Shown here: positions 17,624 to 26,244 of the stretch, in pieces
How positions within the stretch are numbered: position 1 is the stretch's first letter
How the letters are laid out: every line of letters begins with the position of its first letter
Origin: a bacterium TMED88
GTDB taxonomy: Bacteria > Myxococcota_A > UBA9160 > UBA4427
Assembly (NCBI GenBank): GCA_002171515.1
Contig: NHEP01000258.1
Span: 1-43,161 of the forward strand
DNA: 43,161 nt
Direction: 5' to 3'
Position numbers and translations under genes: made by a program
The notes under the pieces: generated by a model
The model's database searches: none
What the model saw: only the letters and a program-made list of their open reading frames with translations
What the model was told of the DNA's origin: nothing

Positions 17624-19015
17624 CTAGGGAGCGATCAGCGACGGGGGGCCATCTCGAACAAAGTCTGCCTGGGTGAGGCCACCTGCGGGGTCGTCTAGGT
17701 CGAGCGGGCCGTCCGCGAAGCCCAGATCGTATCCGAGGTCCTGCGAGGGCTCTCCAAGGCGCCAGTAGTGAATCAAAGACTGTGAAGCCGCGTACACCCC
17801 GACCGGATCGCGCAGATCCAGCTCGTGCCCGCGGAGCTGAATCTCAGAAAAGGCCGCCGGAGAGAGCCCCTCTCGCCAAAGCCCAAGGTGTCCCAGCCGG
17901 CCCAAGAAACCCTTTTCTCCGCTGATTCCACTTCCGCCCACCCTGAGAAAGCCCGCCAGAGCAGTCAATTTGACTCCTTGGCCATCGCCCTCTGACAACA
18001 AAGTATCCGCCTCGAATCCATCCAAAAGGATCCGGGGGGCACTGTGCGTGGCGGGATCAAGGACGACCGCAAGGTGCTGCCACAAATCATTCGCCAGCGG
18101 AAGTGCATAGAGAGCCCGATGGCGCAGTTCGCCGCTGGCATCGCTGAGCAGGCACTCCAAATTTTCGCCATCAAGAAGGGAGAGTCGAAGACCAAGGCCC
18201 TCGGGATCAGAAGAGGATGGTGAAAGCTCAAAGAGCACACGGCGCGGCGCACTATCGAGAAAAGGTCGCATCCAGATCGAAAGACTCAGTGCTTCGGCCG
18301 CGCCCAGTTCTTCCGGTCGATCGCTGCCCAGATAATCCTGCTCGCCATCAAATTCGAGGGACGCCAGATCGACCCGATTCGAGGGGACCGCACTCGAAGA
18401 GGCGTCTGGCTCAGGATGAATCGAATCATCTCCCTGAGGAAGGGACGAACGGGCGACCGAACCGCTTTCATCAGAAGAAGGCGTGTGGACCAAACCGGAA
18501 GCACCGCCCACAGTGCCCCCCGAATGAGTCGCGGTCGGCATCGAGCGAGTTGACGATGCGGAGGCAGGCGCAGCGGGGGATGCCGTCGCCCCCAAAAGGA
18601 TTTCATTCGAAGGGGCGGAGAGCAGCCGACCATCGTAAGCCTGCATGGCCACGTAGTAGTCGAGGTCCTTTCGAAGGGTGAGGCTGTAGGAGTAGACACC
18701 TTCTCCATTCAGTCCAGCTTGCTTCCGCGGAACTTCGACTTTCGCCTGATAGTCCCCCGGAGAAGTGCCGACGAGAACGTCGTATCGCGTAATTCCGCTG
18801 GAAGAGGATGCAATCCAACGCATCGAAACGACTCGCGCGTTACTCGACGAAACCGGCTCTCCAACCACTGACTCCTGCGCCGCCGGCGCAGAGTCAGATG
18901 AGGACAGTTCACCGGTCCCCCCGCATCCTGCAAAGAGCAAGATCAATGCGAGAAGCAGGAAACTCTTGAGCAGTAGAGAGGTATCGAGACCTCTTCCGTC
19001 GGCAGCTTTATTCAC
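17624..19015 (-). CDS. LamG/concanavalin-like lipoprotein with an Fn3-like region
   Basis: Probable outer-membrane lipoprotein of 463 residues from a GTG start at 19015. The signal peptide is LLLKSFLLLALILLFAGC, with lipobox FAGC31. About residues 55-140 read as a fibronectin-type-III-like beta domain (MRWIASSSSGITRYDVLVG to YYVAMQAYDGRLLSAPSNE). A Ser/Pro/Ala-rich linker follows (about 145-225). A laminin-G/concanavalin-like domain (about 230-440) has LEFDGEQDYL, LSLSIWMRPF, LWQHLAVVLD and FLGRLGHLGLWREGLSP, and ends YWRLGEPSQD. Such domains bind glycans or surface partners; no enzyme motif is visible. The start codon has only a weak ribosome site. The gene is divergent from the aldose epimerase, with 241 bases between the starts. 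Confidence 0.85.
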   Translation of the reverse strand: MNKAADGRGLDTSLLLKSFLLLALILLFAGCGGTGELSSSDSAPAAQESVVGEPVSSSNARVVSMRWIASSSSGITRYDVLVGTSPGDYQAKVEVPRKQAGLNGEGVYSYSLTLRKDLDYYVAMQAYDGRLLSAPSNEILLGATASPAAPASASSTRSMPTATHSGGTVGGASGLVHTPSSDESGSVARSSLPQGDDSIHPEPDASSSAVPSNRVDLASLEFDGEQDYLGSDRPEELGAAEALSLSIWMRPFLDSAPRRVLFELSPSSSDPEGLGLRLSLLDGENLECLLSDASGELRHRALYALPLANDLWQHLAVVLDPATHSAPRILLDGFEADTLLSEGDGQGVKLTALAGFLRVGGSGISGEKGFLGRLGHLGLWREGLSPAAFSEIQLRGHELDLRDPVGVYAASQSLIHYWRLGEPSQDLGYDLGFADGPLDLDDPAGGLTQADFVRDGPPSLIAP

Positions 19016-19256
19016 GAGAATTCTTATCGGCGCGCTGATCGTTAGTCATCAATCAGAATTTTTACTGAGGCCCCAAAAGCGGAGGAGAGCAGTGTGCCGC
19101 GAATGTTCCGCTGTGATAGTGATAAATCTCACGGAATCGTCACCTAGGCCAAATCCCCACACTTTGCCTACGGGGGGTGCTGGAGCCGAGTCAAAGCGAG
19201 CCGGCTCTGAAGACCCCGAAAACAAAAGCCGTTTGTCTTCTAAAAAGGGAAGCGTT

Positions 19257-20033
19257 GTGATCCAACTAGAATCCGGCCCGGCCCGGGTCGAAATCGATCC
19301 CCATCAAGGGGGGCGGATTAGCGCGTTACAGGTAGATGGCCTCGATCTCCTCTGTGGGCCAGGTGAGGACCCGCTCAGATGGGGTGCGTACCCAATGGCC
19401 CCCTATGCGGGCCGAGTCAGGCACGGGCGCTTCCTCTTCGGCGGACGCACCTACGCGCTCCCGCTCCGTGCCCCGCCCCACGCCATGCACGGCACGACGC
19501 TCGACCGGCCCTGGCGAAAAACCGATCCGGGGTGCCTCGCGATCGAACTCGGGCCGAACTGGCCCTTTCCCGGAGAAGCCCGGCAACGGTTTCGCCTGGA
19601 CGAACAGGGACTCGACGTCGAGCTCTGCGTCCTCGCCTCGGGGCCACCTTTCCCAGCCAGCCTCGGCCTCCATCCCTGGTTTCCGCGCCGGCTGAACCGA
19701 GGAGGGGAACTGATCCTCGAGTTTCACGCCCAGGAGATGTACGTGCGCGATTCGGAGGGGGTGGCCACGCCGGCGCGCTGCGTGCCGCAGAGCGGCCCCT
19801 GGGACGACTGCTTTGCGGGCGTCCGAGCGCCTCCGCGGCTTCGCTGGCCAGGCGCCATCACGCTTGAGATCCAAGCAAACACCGACCACTGGGTGGTGTA
19901 CGACGAACCGCTTGACTCGCTCTGCGTCGAGCCCATGACCGGGCCCCCCGACGCTTTGAATATCGCGCCTCGCCTCGTAAGCCCGGATCAGCCTCTCTGT
20001 CTTGAAACCCGGTTCGCGTGGACCTTGGAATAG
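19257..20033 (+). CDS. Aldose 1-epimerase family protein
   Basis: Galactose-mutarotase-fold protein, 258 residues from a GTG at 19257. AAGGGA lies 6 bases upstream and similarity begins immediately, so the longer in-frame extension to 18765 is rejected. Catalytic-type residues are H78 (AMHG), H139 in GLHPWF and E225 in CVEPMTGPPDALN; the sugar-binding region APYAGRVRHGRF precedes them. It interconverts alpha and beta anomers of aldoses or a related hexose-6-phosphate; it is shorter than canonical GalM (about 330 residues), so its substrate is uncertain. It ends 9 bases from the convergent VIT1/CCC1 gene, leaving no room for an independent bidirectional terminator. Confidence 0.88.
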   Translation: MIQLESGPARVEIDPHQGGRISALQVDGLDLLCGPGEDPLRWGAYPMAPYAGRVRHGRFLFGGRTYALPLRAPPHAMHGTTLDRPWRKTDPGCLAIELGPNWPFPGEARQRFRLDEQGLDVELCVLASGPPFPASLGLHPWFPRRLNRGGELILEFHAQEMYVRDSEGVATPARCVPQSGPWDDCFAGVRAPPRLRWPGAITLEIQANTDHWVVYDEPLDSLCVEPMTGPPDALNIAPRLVSPDQPLCLETRFAWTLE

Positions 20034-20042
20034 GCTTCGCTT

Positions 20043-20768
20043 CTAGAAAAATCCACCCACCCAAACCCCCATGCCGTAGGTCACTCCTGCTGCGGCGACA
20101 CCGATGCAGAGCTGCCGGAGCGCACCGATGACGGGACTGCGATTCGTGACGCGAGTCGCCCCACCCCCCACGACGAGCAGAGCAAGGGCGGAAAGAAGCA
20201 GCGACATCGGAAGAGCCCGTGCGGAAACCAGCCAGGGAATCAGCGGAATCGCCGCGCCCAGAGCAAACGCAAAAAAGGAAATTGCCGAAGCGGCCCAAGG
20301 CGAACCCATTTGACCCGGCACGATGCCCAACTCAAAGAGAGCATGGAAATCCGCAGCATCCGTTCCCCGTTCGTGAATCGTTCGAGCGACATCTCCCGCG
20401 ATCACTGGATCCAATCCACTTTCCTCGAGCAGCTCGGCTAAATGACGTTCTTCCTCTTCTGGAAACTGCTCGATGTGAGATCTTTCCAATTCGATCTGGC
20501 GTTCCATAGACTCTCGTTGGGTCGCCATCGACACGTACTCACCCGCCGCCATCGAGCAGGAACCCGCCAGAAGCCCGGCAACCCCCGCCACGATGATGGC
20601 GTCCGGATGGTCTATGCCTCCCGCCACCCCCATCACGAGAGCTAGATTCGAGACCAATCCATCCGATATCCCAAAAATGCCGGCTCGGAGCACCCCGCTG
20701 CCCGTATCGCGCCGATGTTCTTGCTCCGCCTGGGGGTGTCCCGTCGAATTCTGGAGATGAGTACTCAT
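20043..20768 (-). CDS. VIT1/CCC1-family iron/manganese transporter
   Basis: Integral membrane protein of 241 residues. The N-terminal GIFGISDGLVSNLALVMGVAG and SMAAGEYVSMATQRE blocks are diagnostic for the vacuolar iron transporter family (Fe2+ or Mn2+ export, proton-coupled). A cytosolic acidic helical stretch with many Glu and His (IELERSHIEQFPEEEERHLAEL, about 92-113) corresponds to the metal-binding insertion, followed by three C-terminal membrane segments. It probably protects the cell by removing ferrous iron or manganese. It lies 98 bases downstream of the universal-stress gene on the same strand, which fits a stress-linked role. Confidence 0.92.
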   Translation of the reverse strand: MSTHLQNSTGHPQAEQEHRRDTGSGVLRAGIFGISDGLVSNLALVMGVAGGIDHPDAIIVAGVAGLLAGSCSMAAGEYVSMATQRESMERQIELERSHIEQFPEEEERHLAELLEESGLDPVIAGDVARTIHERGTDAADFHALFELGIVPGQMGSPWAASAISFFAFALGAAIPLIPWLVSARALPMSLLLSALALLVVGGGATRVTNRSPVIGALRQLCIGVAAAGVTYGMGVWVGGFF

Positions 20769-20866
20769 CAGTCTTCAGCCTAATTCCGGGTTTGTGATCA
20801 AGTTAAAGTCCATAAAGACGATGACTCGGCTGACCCAGCTCACGACATGGAGTTGACGCAGTGCCT

Positions 20867-21811
20867 CTAGTCGGATGATTGTTCCGAAGCGCCGTGCAGC
20901 GCGAGAACCGCGCAACCTGCATGCTGAACAACGCGCTCAGTGGTGCTGCCCAAGAGCCAATGCGCCGTTCCGGTTCGGGCATGGGTCTGCATCGCAATGA
21001 GATCTGCCTTGCGGGCGCGAGCCTGCTCGCTAATGACGCTCGCCGGCTCGCCTTCCTCGACCAGAGTCTCTACTTCAAAACCCAGTGCAATGAGAGAAGC
21101 CACTGCCGGAGCCACGGTCTCCTCCACGCGACTGCGAATTTCCTCTAAGCCGACGCGTTCGATCCCTAAATCAACAAGCCAGGGTTGGAGAATCGCAGGG
21201 ACGTGGTCGCAATACAGCAACAGCACCTTGAGATCGACAACACGATCTCCCAACAGCTGATGGATCCACCGACCCGCTTCGGTGGGGTCACCGTGAAGCT
21301 CGATGGGCACGATCGCCGTCCGAGGTTCCGACAGGGATCCTCCATCATCGGGATGAATCGTCAAAACAGGGCAAGGGGCATTGCGAACCGCGAACTCCGC
21401 TGTACTCCCCAGAACAAGGTGCTTGACCCCAGTCAAGCCACGGCTGCCCACCACCAAACAGTCGACCGCCTCGCCCTCCGCCGTCTCAATGAGGGCAGGT
21501 CCCGGACTTCCAACGGTCAGTATTGTTCGTGCAGCGACACCCCGAGCGGCCGCCAGCTCCTGCAACTCAACCAACTTTTGCTCGGCCAATTCACGAATAC
21601 GACCCGAGAGGTCCGGTGCCGCGAGAACAGGCTGCACCCCGTGAATCGACATCGGGGCCGCGGGCAAAACGTGGACGATCAGCATTCCGGCCTCGTTGAG
21701 CGACGCCACGTCACACGCTCGATCAAAAGCCAGCCCGGAGCTCTCTGAGAAATCAACCCCCACGAGTACTGAGGAAAGCCCTGCTCGAGTGACCTTGGCA
21801 TTTTTGCTCAT
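20867..21811 (-). CDS. Tandem-domain universal stress protein (UspA)
   Basis: 314-residue protein with two UspA domains (about 10-153 and 163-306). Domain 1 carries the ATP-binding pattern G122-x2-G125-x9-G135-S136. In domain 2 the equivalent positions are Q275 and A278 with only G288-S289 kept, so that half probably does not bind ATP. The ATG at 21811 is chosen over an upstream in-frame start because AAAGGGG precedes it and MSKNAKVTRAGLSSVLVGVDFS is the normal family beginning. Its downstream neighbour is the VIT1/CCC1 transporter. General stress protection is the known family role; no specific ligand can be assigned. Confidence 0.92.
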   Translation of the reverse strand: MSKNAKVTRAGLSSVLVGVDFSESSGLAFDRACDVASLNEAGMLIVHVLPAAPMSIHGVQPVLAAPDLSGRIRELAEQKLVELQELAAARGVAARTILTVGSPGPALIETAEGEAVDCLVVGSRGLTGVKHLVLGSTAEFAVRNAPCPVLTIHPDDGGSLSEPRTAIVPIELHGDPTEAGRWIHQLLGDRVVDLKVLLLYCDHVPAILQPWLVDLGIERVGLEEIRSRVEETVAPAVASLIALGFEVETLVEEGEPASVISEQARARKADLIAMQTHARTGTAHWLLGSTTERVVQHAGCAVLALHGASEQSSD

Positions 21812-21914
21812 TCTGTACCCCTTTCGGCGACTGGACCCGACGGACCGCGCCCTCAACGATCACGACACAGTAACGCTTCTGCCATGCCTCGACCGGCCTC
21901 ACTGCCTCCCAGGA

Positions 21915-21934
21915 GAGAGGATTCGATTCCTCTC
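21915..21934. promoter_or_regulatory. 20-bp near-perfect palindrome, possible operator
   Basis: GAGAGGATTCGATTCCTCTC is self-complementary except for two opposed T-T positions flanking the central TCGA. It lies in the 250-base divergent region between the Usp gene and the exported hypothetical, roughly 105 and 130 bases from the two starts. A regulator-binding site or an RNA hairpin is possible; no T-run follows, so it is not a typical terminator. Confidence 0.35.
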
Positions 21935-22061
21935 AGCGCCCTCCCTTGCGGACCCGACTGAAATCGGGACTCTCTCATTGCTGGCGTGCCTGAAAGCCTA
22001 GATGTTCAGCCAAGGCTCGCTTTTCCAACCACTCCGCAGAGGGAGGAGGAATACATCCGAG

Positions 22062-23078
22062 ATGGATCCCATGCTGACAGCGGACGGGCGTCTATTCACC
22101 CTTTCAGCCCGGCCCTTGAAAAAGCGAAGAACCGGAGGAACGCGTCAAGCAGTGGCACTCGCTTGCGGGGTGGCCTTGATATCGATCGCCTGTCAGGAAA
22201 AGGCGATCGATCGTCCTCAGTCAGCGCAAAATGTCCGCCAGGAGGAAAGGCTGCTCGCGGCCCTCCGCGGGATGGAATGGCTCATCGAACACGCCCAGGA
22301 GATGCCGCCCGGCTGGGTCTACCCGAATCTGTCTCGACTAAACCGGCTGACTGACTCCGAAGAGCACCAACGAGAAATTCGCGAGATTCTCGAGGCCGAC
22401 CGGCGCAAAGGACAACACAAGGCGATTCCCGAGGACCTGACAAACCCTGCTCTGCTGCAGCAAGGTCGCATCGTGCCCATTCTTTTTGAAGTGCTTCGCC
22501 GTCGCGAGATCGGTCTGGCCTGGAAAAGCGAGGCGGATGCGCTGCACACACTGATCGCGAATCACGAGGTCGATCTCTGGGAAACAACAAACCTCAGAAA
22601 CAAGCCCGCAGTGCTGCATGCTCTTGCTTCTTTAGAGATCAAGACCGCAATGACCGAGGACCGCCTAGTCGATGAACTTCGCCAGAAAGCCGCGTCTGAA
22701 ACGGCCCAGAACTTGGCCGGCAGCACACGCTATATCTACGCACTGACCCATATCATCTTCGCCCGATCCCACTATTTCAAGAATCAAGTCGACCCTGAGG
22801 GCTTGGAGTTTACGATTCCGATTTTCCTGACCGCCCTGGGGCGGCACGCTCAAAACCGAATGGGTGTGATGGAAATCGACATGGTGGGAGAAGTCCTCGC
22901 AAGCTTAGAGCTGCTCGGCCTCAAGAATCCCAGAATGGAAGTCGCTCGACGTCGGTTGGTCGCAGCGCAAAACCCCGATGGGAGCTGGGGAGCGGGGAAC
23001 GGCGTGACCCCAAAACGCATTCACCCGACATTCAACGCCGTCGCTGGGCTGATCAACTTTCACTCAGCCCTCGAATGA
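22062..23078 (+). CDS. Exported hypothetical protein, possible lipoprotein with a QW-like motif
   Basis: 338 residues from the ATG at 22062, 11 bases after a strong GGGAGGAGGA site. I do not recognise the family. The N-terminus has a long basic n-region (KKRRTGGTR) and a hydrophobic core AVALACGVALISIAC. The final Cys could be a lipidation site, but Ser at -3 makes the lipobox atypical. The mature part is helical, with GMEWLIEHAQ near its start. Near its end, at about 302-325, is the segment LVAAQNPDGSWGAG then HPTFNAVAGLI. That resembles the QW-type motif of alpha/alpha-toroid proteins (terpene cyclase, prenyltransferase fold), so a helical toroid is possible. Its 3' end overlaps the convergent gene by 19 bases. 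Confidence 0.75.
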   Translation: MDPMLTADGRLFTLSARPLKKRRTGGTRQAVALACGVALISIACQEKAIDRPQSAQNVRQEERLLAALRGMEWLIEHAQEMPPGWVYPNLSRLNRLTDSEEHQREIREILEADRRKGQHKAIPEDLTNPALLQQGRIVPILFEVLRRREIGLAWKSEADALHTLIANHEVDLWETTNLRNKPAVLHALASLEIKTAMTEDRLVDELRQKAASETAQNLAGSTRYIYALTHIIFARSHYFKNQVDPEGLEFTIPIFLTALGRHAQNRMGVMEIDMVGEVLASLELLGLKNPRMEVARRRLVAAQNPDGSWGAGNGVTPKRIHPTFNAVAGLINFHSALE

Positions 23079-23728
23079 ACGCCCAGGAAACTTTTCCGGA
23101 GCCGCTCTTCATCATTCGGCGCGTTCGCTTTCCACGCCTCGATGCCGGCAACCAGGGCATCGATAAGTTGGTCAACCTGAGGCGCCCGCGGCGTTCCTTG
23201 ATGGTCCGACCAGTTCCCATGCTGACGGTTCCATCGGATCGTCGGGGGCAACTCGATCTGCACGCCAGCCTCCAGGGGCAGATTGACCGGATTCCTTTCA
23301 TGCTGCCCTCGGAGCTCTCGCGGAATCGCATCAAGCTCATCCACGACCTGATAGGGATCGGGTAAACGTTCTCGGAGGAACTCAGTCAGATGACGAGCCA
23401 ACTCTCTATTCCGCCCGCCTAAGAGCAAATGCCACCAAGATGACTCTCGCCCATATCCATGAATCGCGACGGCCTCTCGAACATGGCTGACAAACGAAGA
23501 CAGCGCCAATGAATCCTCTGGACGAAAAGCCGTCGACGGGATGTGTTTACGCAGTGGCGGGGCCTGGAGGACGGCATAAAAAGAAGCGCCAGTCCGGTCT
23601 GCCACCTCGCGCGCTACGGCATCGGTCGTCCGCTCAAGATTCCCACCATGAAAAGCCATGAGGCCGATGGTTCCCCGGAGTTCGCAGATTTCTTCTACGC
23701 CGGGCATCTCCAATAGTTCACGCAGCAT
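23060..23728 (-). CDS. Poly-gamma-glutamate-hydrolase (YjqB/DUF867)-like protein
   Basis: 222 residues with the order of metal ligands seen in the PghP/YjqB zinc hydrolase family: FHGGNLE at 26-32 (H27, E32), the KHIPS region (H62), VAIHGYG (H90) and LLGGRNRELARHL (about 102-114). The family cleaves poly-gamma-glutamate and is otherwise phage-associated; here no phage gene is near, so the substrate is open. The initiation region is weak: no clear ribosome-binding site precedes the ATG at 23728, so the start is uncertain. The 3' end overlaps the convergent exported hypothetical by 19 bases. Confidence 0.78.
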   Translation of the reverse strand: MLRELLEMPGVEEICELRGTIGLMAFHGGNLERTTDAVAREVADRTGASFYAVLQAPPLRKHIPSTAFRPEDSLALSSFVSHVREAVAIHGYGRESSWWHLLLGGRNRELARHLTEFLRERLPDPYQVVDELDAIPRELRGQHERNPVNLPLEAGVQIELPPTIRWNRQHGNWSDHQGTPRAPQVDQLIDALVAGIEAWKANAPNDEERLRKSFLGVHSRAE

Positions 23729-23816
23729 GGCCCAAGAATAGCGCCCGACTCACCCCTCACCCTGACCCGTCGAAAGAACCCTTCCATGATGCATCTGTGA
23801 ACGACCTGCTGTTCGC

Positions 23817-24956
23817 TCAGAACAATTCAGCCGGATCGAGCACCCTGACTCTCCGGAGTGCAAAGAAGCTGGCTAATGAACACATCGAGACCGAAAGGAT
23901 CAAGATATTCAGGGTGTCGGCCCAAGACAATGCGGCCGGCAGACCGCTGATCGCGCCGAGGATCGCGACGATCCCCGTACCCGCCACAATCGCCGGGATA
24001 AAGCCCACAACCGACAAGAAGAGAGCCTCCGCTACGACGACCGCTTGGATGAATCGATCGCCGTACCCCATGGCTTTCAAGGTGGCGAACTCGGCCATGT
24101 GATCGAGCACTTCCGTGTACAGAATTTGATAGGAAATCACGACACCGGCCAAAAAACCAAGCGTCACACCCACGAGAAGGATCAGGCTGACCGGAGTACT
24201 GGTTTCCCAATAGGTACGATCGCGCGCCAAAAGGTCTGACTTTGAGAGCGCCACAATATCAGCCGGAAGCGCGGCCTGAATAGCCGCTGCGACTTCTCGG
24301 GGGTCTTGGCCCGCTGCAGTCTGAATCAGGGCCGCTTCAACCAAAGAACGTCCCCAGCCCACCAATTCGAAGAAAGTCGTTTCGGATACCATCAAGGTGC
24401 CTTCGACTTCAAAATCTGTACCGAGCGGAAAAGTGCCCACGACTTCCACCTGCTTGCGGTTGACCACTGCAGGACCAGTTCCCACCGAACCATAGGAATC
24501 TCGAGAGAGACGATCCAACAACGCCGCCCCTGGCTTTTCCAACTCAGCGGACATTCGATTGACCGATTCAATATCGAAGGTGCGCCGGCGCGGGTCGAAC
24601 CCGAGAACCCGAATTGGATGAAGGGTGCGCGTATACGGATTGGTCCAGCGGGCTAAGGCGGTCCAAAGCGGCGCCACGCTCTCTGCGCCCTCCACCGCCA
24701 AGGCCTGATAGATCCGTTCTCGAGGCATCGACTTCACTCTGAGGAAGGGATACTTCTCCTTTGAAATAACGATCACGTCAGCATCGAGCCGGTCGATTAA
24801 TTGCACTCCACTGTCCAGTAGAGAATTCCTGAAACCAACCTGCATCATCATCAGCAAGAGCGCGAACGCAACACCTCCGATCGATGCGAGAGCGCGCGTC
24901 CGGTCATGTGCAAGTAATCGGTAGGCGAACAGTGGTGCGCGTCGATACGGCTGCAT
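23817..24956 (-). CDS. DevC-like ABC transporter permease (FtsX fold)
   Basis: 379-residue permease of the MacB/FtsX topology. One N-terminal membrane helix (about 24-42, LASIGGVAFALLLMMMQVGF) precedes a large periplasmic domain, followed by three C-terminal helices beginning at SLILLVGVTLGFLAGVVISYQ. The segment ILYTEVLDHMAEFATLKAMGYGDRF is the typical DevC coupling region, and the protein ends VLDPAELF. Its ATG overlaps the TGA of the preceding DevC-like gene by one base (TGATG), so the two are translationally coupled and probably form a heterodimer. DevC proteins export glycolipids or hydrophobic molecules together with a DevB adaptor and DevA ATPase, neither of which is in the window. Confidence 0.9.
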   Translation of the reverse strand: MQPYRRAPLFAYRLLAHDRTRALASIGGVAFALLLMMMQVGFRNSLLDSGVQLIDRLDADVIVISKEKYPFLRVKSMPRERIYQALAVEGAESVAPLWTALARWTNPYTRTLHPIRVLGFDPRRRTFDIESVNRMSAELEKPGAALLDRLSRDSYGSVGTGPAVVNRKQVEVVGTFPLGTDFEVEGTLMVSETTFFELVGWGRSLVEAALIQTAAGQDPREVAAAIQAALPADIVALSKSDLLARDRTYWETSTPVSLILLVGVTLGFLAGVVISYQILYTEVLDHMAEFATLKAMGYGDRFIQAVVVAEALFLSVVGFIPAIVAGTGIVAILGAISGLPAALSWADTLNILILSVSMCSLASFFALRRVRVLDPAELF

Positions 24957-26125
24957 CAGAAGAGCTCCGCCGGGTCAGCGCTTCGCAGCTTCTGCATCGA
25001 GAGGAGGGCAGCCGCGCTACACATCACTGCGGAGAGAACGGCGAGTCCGGAAGCCAGTCCCAGCGTCATGAAGATGGGAAGTTTCGTTAATGCGTGAACC
25101 ACCGGAAAGAGTATCGAGCTGATTGCCAAGGCGGGCAGATAGCCAAGGCCCGCAAAAATCCAAGCCTGCTCAAGCACAAAGAACGAGAGCTGGCGTCTCG
25201 AATACCCCATCGCCCGAAGAGTCGCGTACAGCGGCAGATTATTCCGAATATCCGTCGACAAAATTTGAAACAGCACAACAACACCGACCAAGAAGCCAGC
25301 AAGACTTCCCAGGCCGAAAATATTACCAACCGCCGTATTTTTGATCCAGAAAATTTCCTGAATTTGCCGAAGTTCCTCCGCCGTAAGAACACGAACATCC
25401 TGTGGAAGCTGGTCCCGGAGTTTTTCGGCGACGTAATCCGGGTCAGCTCCCGCACTCAACTTCAACAAACCGAGATGGGGTTGGTCGAGCGAGTGGTACT
25501 CGAAAAGTCGACCAAAGCTGTTGTCGCTCATGATGAGGGAGCCATCTGCCAGGAACCCAACACCCAGTTCGAACTCGCCTGCCACCCGGGTAATCTGGTC
25601 GTTGACTTCGACCACGCGGGTCGGGCTCGCTGGACCGCACTTTGTTTGAGTCAAACGATCGAGCAGCATACTTCCCGTCGGAGCAAGCTCGTCCAACTGC
25701 TCTGAGATGCCGTCAATTCGGAGGATCGGTGTTTCTCGAGCGTTGGCGAGCGGAAACCCGAGGGCCAAGAGTCGACAGTTCTCACCGCTCGACGGATCAT
25801 GCCAATACCCGTAGCGCAAATGAACAGGCGTCGCGGACTCGACCTCTGGAACAGCTAAGGCCTGAAAGAGTCGGCTGCGATCAAAAGTCCCCGTATCTAA
25901 AATTTGAACAAAGGCCGGAGAAACCATGATCAGATCTGCGTCCAAACGAGACGTGACTGCAACAGCTGTTTTGCGAACGGCTCCGTAGAATCCCAATTGG
26001 ACAAAGATGACGAGCAGAGCGAAACCAATTCCGGCTGCAGCAACTGCGGCCCTCGTCTTACGATGAGTCACTAACCGGAAAGACAACGGCACGGGGCGCA
26101 GATTCTTTCGCGAATGCTGTTTCAT
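24956..26125 (-). CDS. DevC-like ABC transporter permease (FtsX fold), first of pair
   Basis: 389 residues with the same layout as its neighbour: an N-terminal helix (TRAAVAAAGIGFALLVIFVQL), a periplasmic domain, then three helices from FGLGSLAGFLVGVVVLFQIL. DevC-specific blocks are LDADLIMVSP, LSTDIRNNLPLYATLRAMGY and the C-terminal RSADPAELF. Sequence divergence from the second copy shows an old duplication. It is divergent from the alkaline-phosphatase-like gene, with 119 bases between starts that should hold promoters; I could not identify convincing boxes. No ATPase or membrane-fusion gene adjoins the pair. Confidence 0.9.
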   Translation of the reverse strand: MKQHSRKNLRPVPLSFRLVTHRKTRAAVAAAGIGFALLVIFVQLGFYGAVRKTAVAVTSRLDADLIMVSPAFVQILDTGTFDRSRLFQALAVPEVESATPVHLRYGYWHDPSSGENCRLLALGFPLANARETPILRIDGISEQLDELAPTGSMLLDRLTQTKCGPASPTRVVEVNDQITRVAGEFELGVGFLADGSLIMSDNSFGRLFEYHSLDQPHLGLLKLSAGADPDYVAEKLRDQLPQDVRVLTAEELRQIQEIFWIKNTAVGNIFGLGSLAGFLVGVVVLFQILSTDIRNNLPLYATLRAMGYSRRQLSFFVLEQAWIFAGLGYLPALAISSILFPVVHALTKLPIFMTLGLASGLAVLSAVMCSAAALLSMQKLRSADPAELF

Positions 26126-26244
26126 TCGATCGGAAGTATAGAGGGCTGCGGGTTAAAGATCCCATAAGCCGGAAGCAAGCCTACCGGGTCGCAATTCGAA
26201 CCCATTCTCGACGGTCATTTGCATTCAGCTACCGTCCGGACATC

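Noticed and set aside
18765..19256. Upstream extension of the aldose epimerase
   Set aside because: It would overlap the LamG lipoprotein gene antisense, has no similarity, and the GTG at 19257 has a proper ribosome site.
21953..21968. CCCGA/TCGGG hairpin before the exported hypothetical
   Set aside because: Only 5 bp of stem with no T-run; too weak to call a terminator or riboswitch.
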